This document shows positions 39,701 to 41,265 of a stretch of 41,265 nucleotides of DNA, in pieces; position 1 is the stretch's first letter, and each line of letters starts with the position of its first letter. The notes under the pieces are model-generated. The model had not been told where the DNA came from. It ran no database searches and was given only the letters and a program-made list of their open reading frames with translations. Source of the DNA: Caldifarciminota bacterium. GTDB lineage: Bacteria; Hydrothermota; Tepidihabitantia; SM23-42. Both the position numbers and the translations under genes were made by a program. The stretch is from contig CP070664.1 in the NCBI GenBank assembly GCA_020355325.1, positions 2,280,296 to 2,321,560 on the forward strand. Reading direction: 5' to 3'.

Positions 39701-41107
39701 GTGTTCGGCCTATTACGGAAACGCGGTGTTCTTTTTTTAGGACTCTCTAATACCGTCTCGCAGCTGGGTGATCGCCTCACCTATATGGCGATCGTTACCT
39801 TAATTGGCACAATAGCACCGGGCCGCATCTCTGCATTCAGCGAGTTTTCTGCTACCTTTACATTACCCATTATTATTCTCTCCCCTTTTGTCGGCGTCGT
39901 CATCGATCACAGCAACAAACAGAGAATCATGCTACGCTGTCACTTAATACAATCATTGTTAATCTTTATAGCACCAACGTTTATTATGCTAACGCGCAGT
40001 ATGACACCGATATGGATACTCGTCGTTCTCTTTTACTCATTAGAGGTCTTTAATAACACATCACGAAACTGTGTCGTGCCAGATTTGGTAGACTACGGCG
40101 ACTTAGTTCCAGCCAATTCTATCATCAATACATTATCACGATTTGCTACATTTATCGGAATGGTCGGTGGTGGTTATCTTATTGCAAAAATCGGCTGGCG
40201 ATATGGATTTTATGTCAATGCTACGACGCATCTCATTGCGGGCACACTCGTACTCGGCATGGGTGCGCGGATTCTCTTTGAACCAGTGAGAAAATTAAAA
40301 TTTTCTCTCACCAGGGAATTGAGGAAATCATTTAATCTATTTCTGGCCGATTTAAAAGAGTTGGGCATTTTACTGACAAAAGACCGGATGGTTATTTTTG
40401 TCATGCTCTCCGTCCTTATTTTGCCCTTTGTTGCCGCGGTTGCTCATACTGTATTAGTTTTTCTTGTACAACAGCAATTCGAACTCGGTACTGCCGGCGT
40501 TGGAATCTTCGGTGGCATCATCGGCGTCGGTATGCTCAATGGTGCTGTACTGATGGGTCATATTGGTAAGCGAAGAATAAGTTTGGGCGAACTCCTTATA
40601 TATACCATTTCAATCGTTGCACTTTTCTTCGTTCAAAACAGGTTTGGATTTGGTAACAGTGTGACAATTAGTATCGTTGCTGCTGCTGTGCTCGTGTGTC
40701 GGGTGGTGATGGGATATTTTGGAGAAAGAGTAAGCAGGGGTATGATAATTTTATATAGCGTCGCTATACTCGCGGTGTCGCTTTTTGCTGGTCCATTTTT
40801 CGTCACACCCCATTTTATCTATGTTGTCGCCTTTGTTTCGGGTGCCATCTTCTCATTTATCGGTATCTCACAGGATACCATATTGCAGGAAGATGTTATG
40901 AAAGACATCAGGGGTCGTATATTCGCAACCAAGGAATTTCTTTTAAACCTAACATTATTGTGTTCTGCAATGCTTGTTGGCATCGCATCACATTTCTTAA
41001 AGCCCTATACCATCATACGGTGTGCCGGTGCTGTTCTCTTTGTCGTACTCGCCTTCGCTGTACTCGTGTATAGATCAATCCCTTACGAGATACGCTCTAA
41101 ATTATGA
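39701..41107 (+). CDS. MFS transporter (MFS_3/EntS-like exporter)
   Basis: 468 aa with about 12 membrane segments, starting FLGLSNTVSQLGDRLTYMAI in TM1 and including SPFVGVVIDHSNKQRIML, the MFS loop after TM2, and VGGGYLIAKIGWRYGFYVNA. The pattern fits the drug/siderophore-exporter group with no C-terminal soluble domain. The substrate cannot be told. The start is GTG at 39701, 6 nt after a TAGACT -10 box with no SD, so it is probably leaderless; a later start would cut TM1. The stop (TGA, 41105-41107) lies just upstream of the tRNA promoter. Confidence 0.88.
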   Translation: MFGLLRKRGVLFLGLSNTVSQLGDRLTYMAIVTLIGTIAPGRISAFSEFSATFTLPIIILSPFVGVVIDHSNKQRIMLRCHLIQSLLIFIAPTFIMLTRSMTPIWILVVLFYSLEVFNNTSRNCVVPDLVDYGDLVPANSIINTLSRFATFIGMVGGGYLIAKIGWRYGFYVNATTHLIAGTLVLGMGARILFEPVRKLKFSLTRELRKSFNLFLADLKELGILLTKDRMVIFVMLSVLILPFVAAVAHTVLVFLVQQQFELGTAGVGIFGGIIGVGMLNGAVLMGHIGKRRISLGELLIYTISIVALFFVQNRFGFGNSVTISIVAAAVLVCRVVMGYFGERVSRGMIILYSVAILAVSLFAGPFFVTPHFIYVVAFVSGAIFSFIGISQDTILQEDVMKDIRGRIFATKEFLLNLTLLCSAMLVGIASHFLKPYTIIRCAGAVLFVVLAFAVLVYRSIPYEIRSKL

Positions 41108-41121
41108 ATCTGGGATCAGGC

Positions 41122-41149
41122 TTGACAGAGATGACGGTGTTAATATAAT
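41122..41149 (+). promoter_or_regulatory. Promoter of tRNA-Pro
   Basis: TTGACA (41122-41127), 16 bp, TATAAT (41144-41149), with the tRNA beginning 9 nt after the last base of the -10. Confidence 0.88.
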
Positions 41150-41157
41150 AATGTCAT

Positions 41158-41232
41158 CGGGGCGTGGCGCAGTTGGTTTAGCGCGCCAGCTTGGGGTGCT
41201 GGAGGTCGTCGGTTCAAATCCGATCGCCCCGA
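41158..41232 (+). tRNA. tRNA-Pro(GGG)
   Basis: Acceptor stem CGGGGCG/CGCCCCG, D stem GCGC/GCGC, anticodon stem CCAGC/GCTGG with loop TTGGGGT (anticodon GGG at 41193-41195), T arm with TTCAAAT, discriminator A. CCA is not encoded. A T-run follows at about 41234. Confidence 0.95.
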
Positions 41233-41265
41233 TATTTTTTTAAATCCTCAATCCAAAGCTATAAA

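Noticed and set aside
41022-41243. 73-codon ORF through the tRNA
   Set aside because: It overlaps the MFS 3' end and the whole tRNA-Pro gene and is a chance frame.

Overview
The window looks like one contig piece from an uncultured, anaerobe-like bacterium, most plausibly of the FCB/WOR-3 (Stahlbacteria-like) type. This placement is inferred from gene content, not from a marker gene. The clues are TolB-like/TPR membrane proteins, extracellular FG-GAP and beta-helix proteins with C-terminal FlgD/type IX-like sorting tails, rubrerythrin with an AhpF-like reductase, and corrinoid methyl transfer. Promoters are very regular: TTGACA/T, nearly always a 16-bp spacer, then TATAAT-like. Several genes have no Shine-Dalgarno and start 5-7 nt after the -10 box, so they are probably leaderless.

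Layout. 1-9.5 kb: end of a TPR gene, a 65-aa ORF, two related membrane TolB/TPR proteins that share an N-terminal module, a divergent PurF-like protein, rubrerythrin converging on a thioredoxin-reductase fusion, and a broken glutaredoxin gene. 9.5-13.7 kb: SHOCT lipoprotein, FG-GAP secreted protein, DJ-1/PfpI protein, and a TPR-NAD synthetase pair. 13.9-18.8 kb: glycosyltransferase, a secreted beta-helix protein, and a TetR-zinc-ribbon regulator with an esterase, reading from a consensus promoter with twin palindromic operators. 18.8-20.3 kb: a decayed TPR gene and a DUF4097-like repeat protein. 20.4-25.7 kb: a dihydroorotate-dehydrogenase-like gene, then the most interesting block: MttB-like methyltransferase, MetH-type reactivation protein, corrinoid protein and homocysteine S-methyltransferase. 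25.7-28.2 kb: small hypotheticals, a CDF metal transporter and a cold-shock protein. 28.2-34.7 kb, minus strand: a JAMM/RMD1-like/membrane-protein operon, a GHL10-like glycosidase, cysteine synthase and a HAD phosphatase. 34.8-41.3 kb: an alpha-2-macroglobulin with an inserted pseudopilin-like domain, an MFS transporter and tRNA-Pro(GGG).

How the genes fit together. The 21.8-25.7 kb block resembles a cobalamin-dependent methionine synthase broken into separate proteins. An MttB-family enzyme stands where the pterin-binding module would be, so methyl groups may pass from a methylated amine to corrinoid to homocysteine. Rubrerythrin and the reductase form an oxidative-stress pair. Dispersed non-coding elements are visible: a 122-124 bp inverted-repeat element (two copies plus a solo end) and short 7-8 nt period arrays, one of which lies in frame inside both sorting tails.
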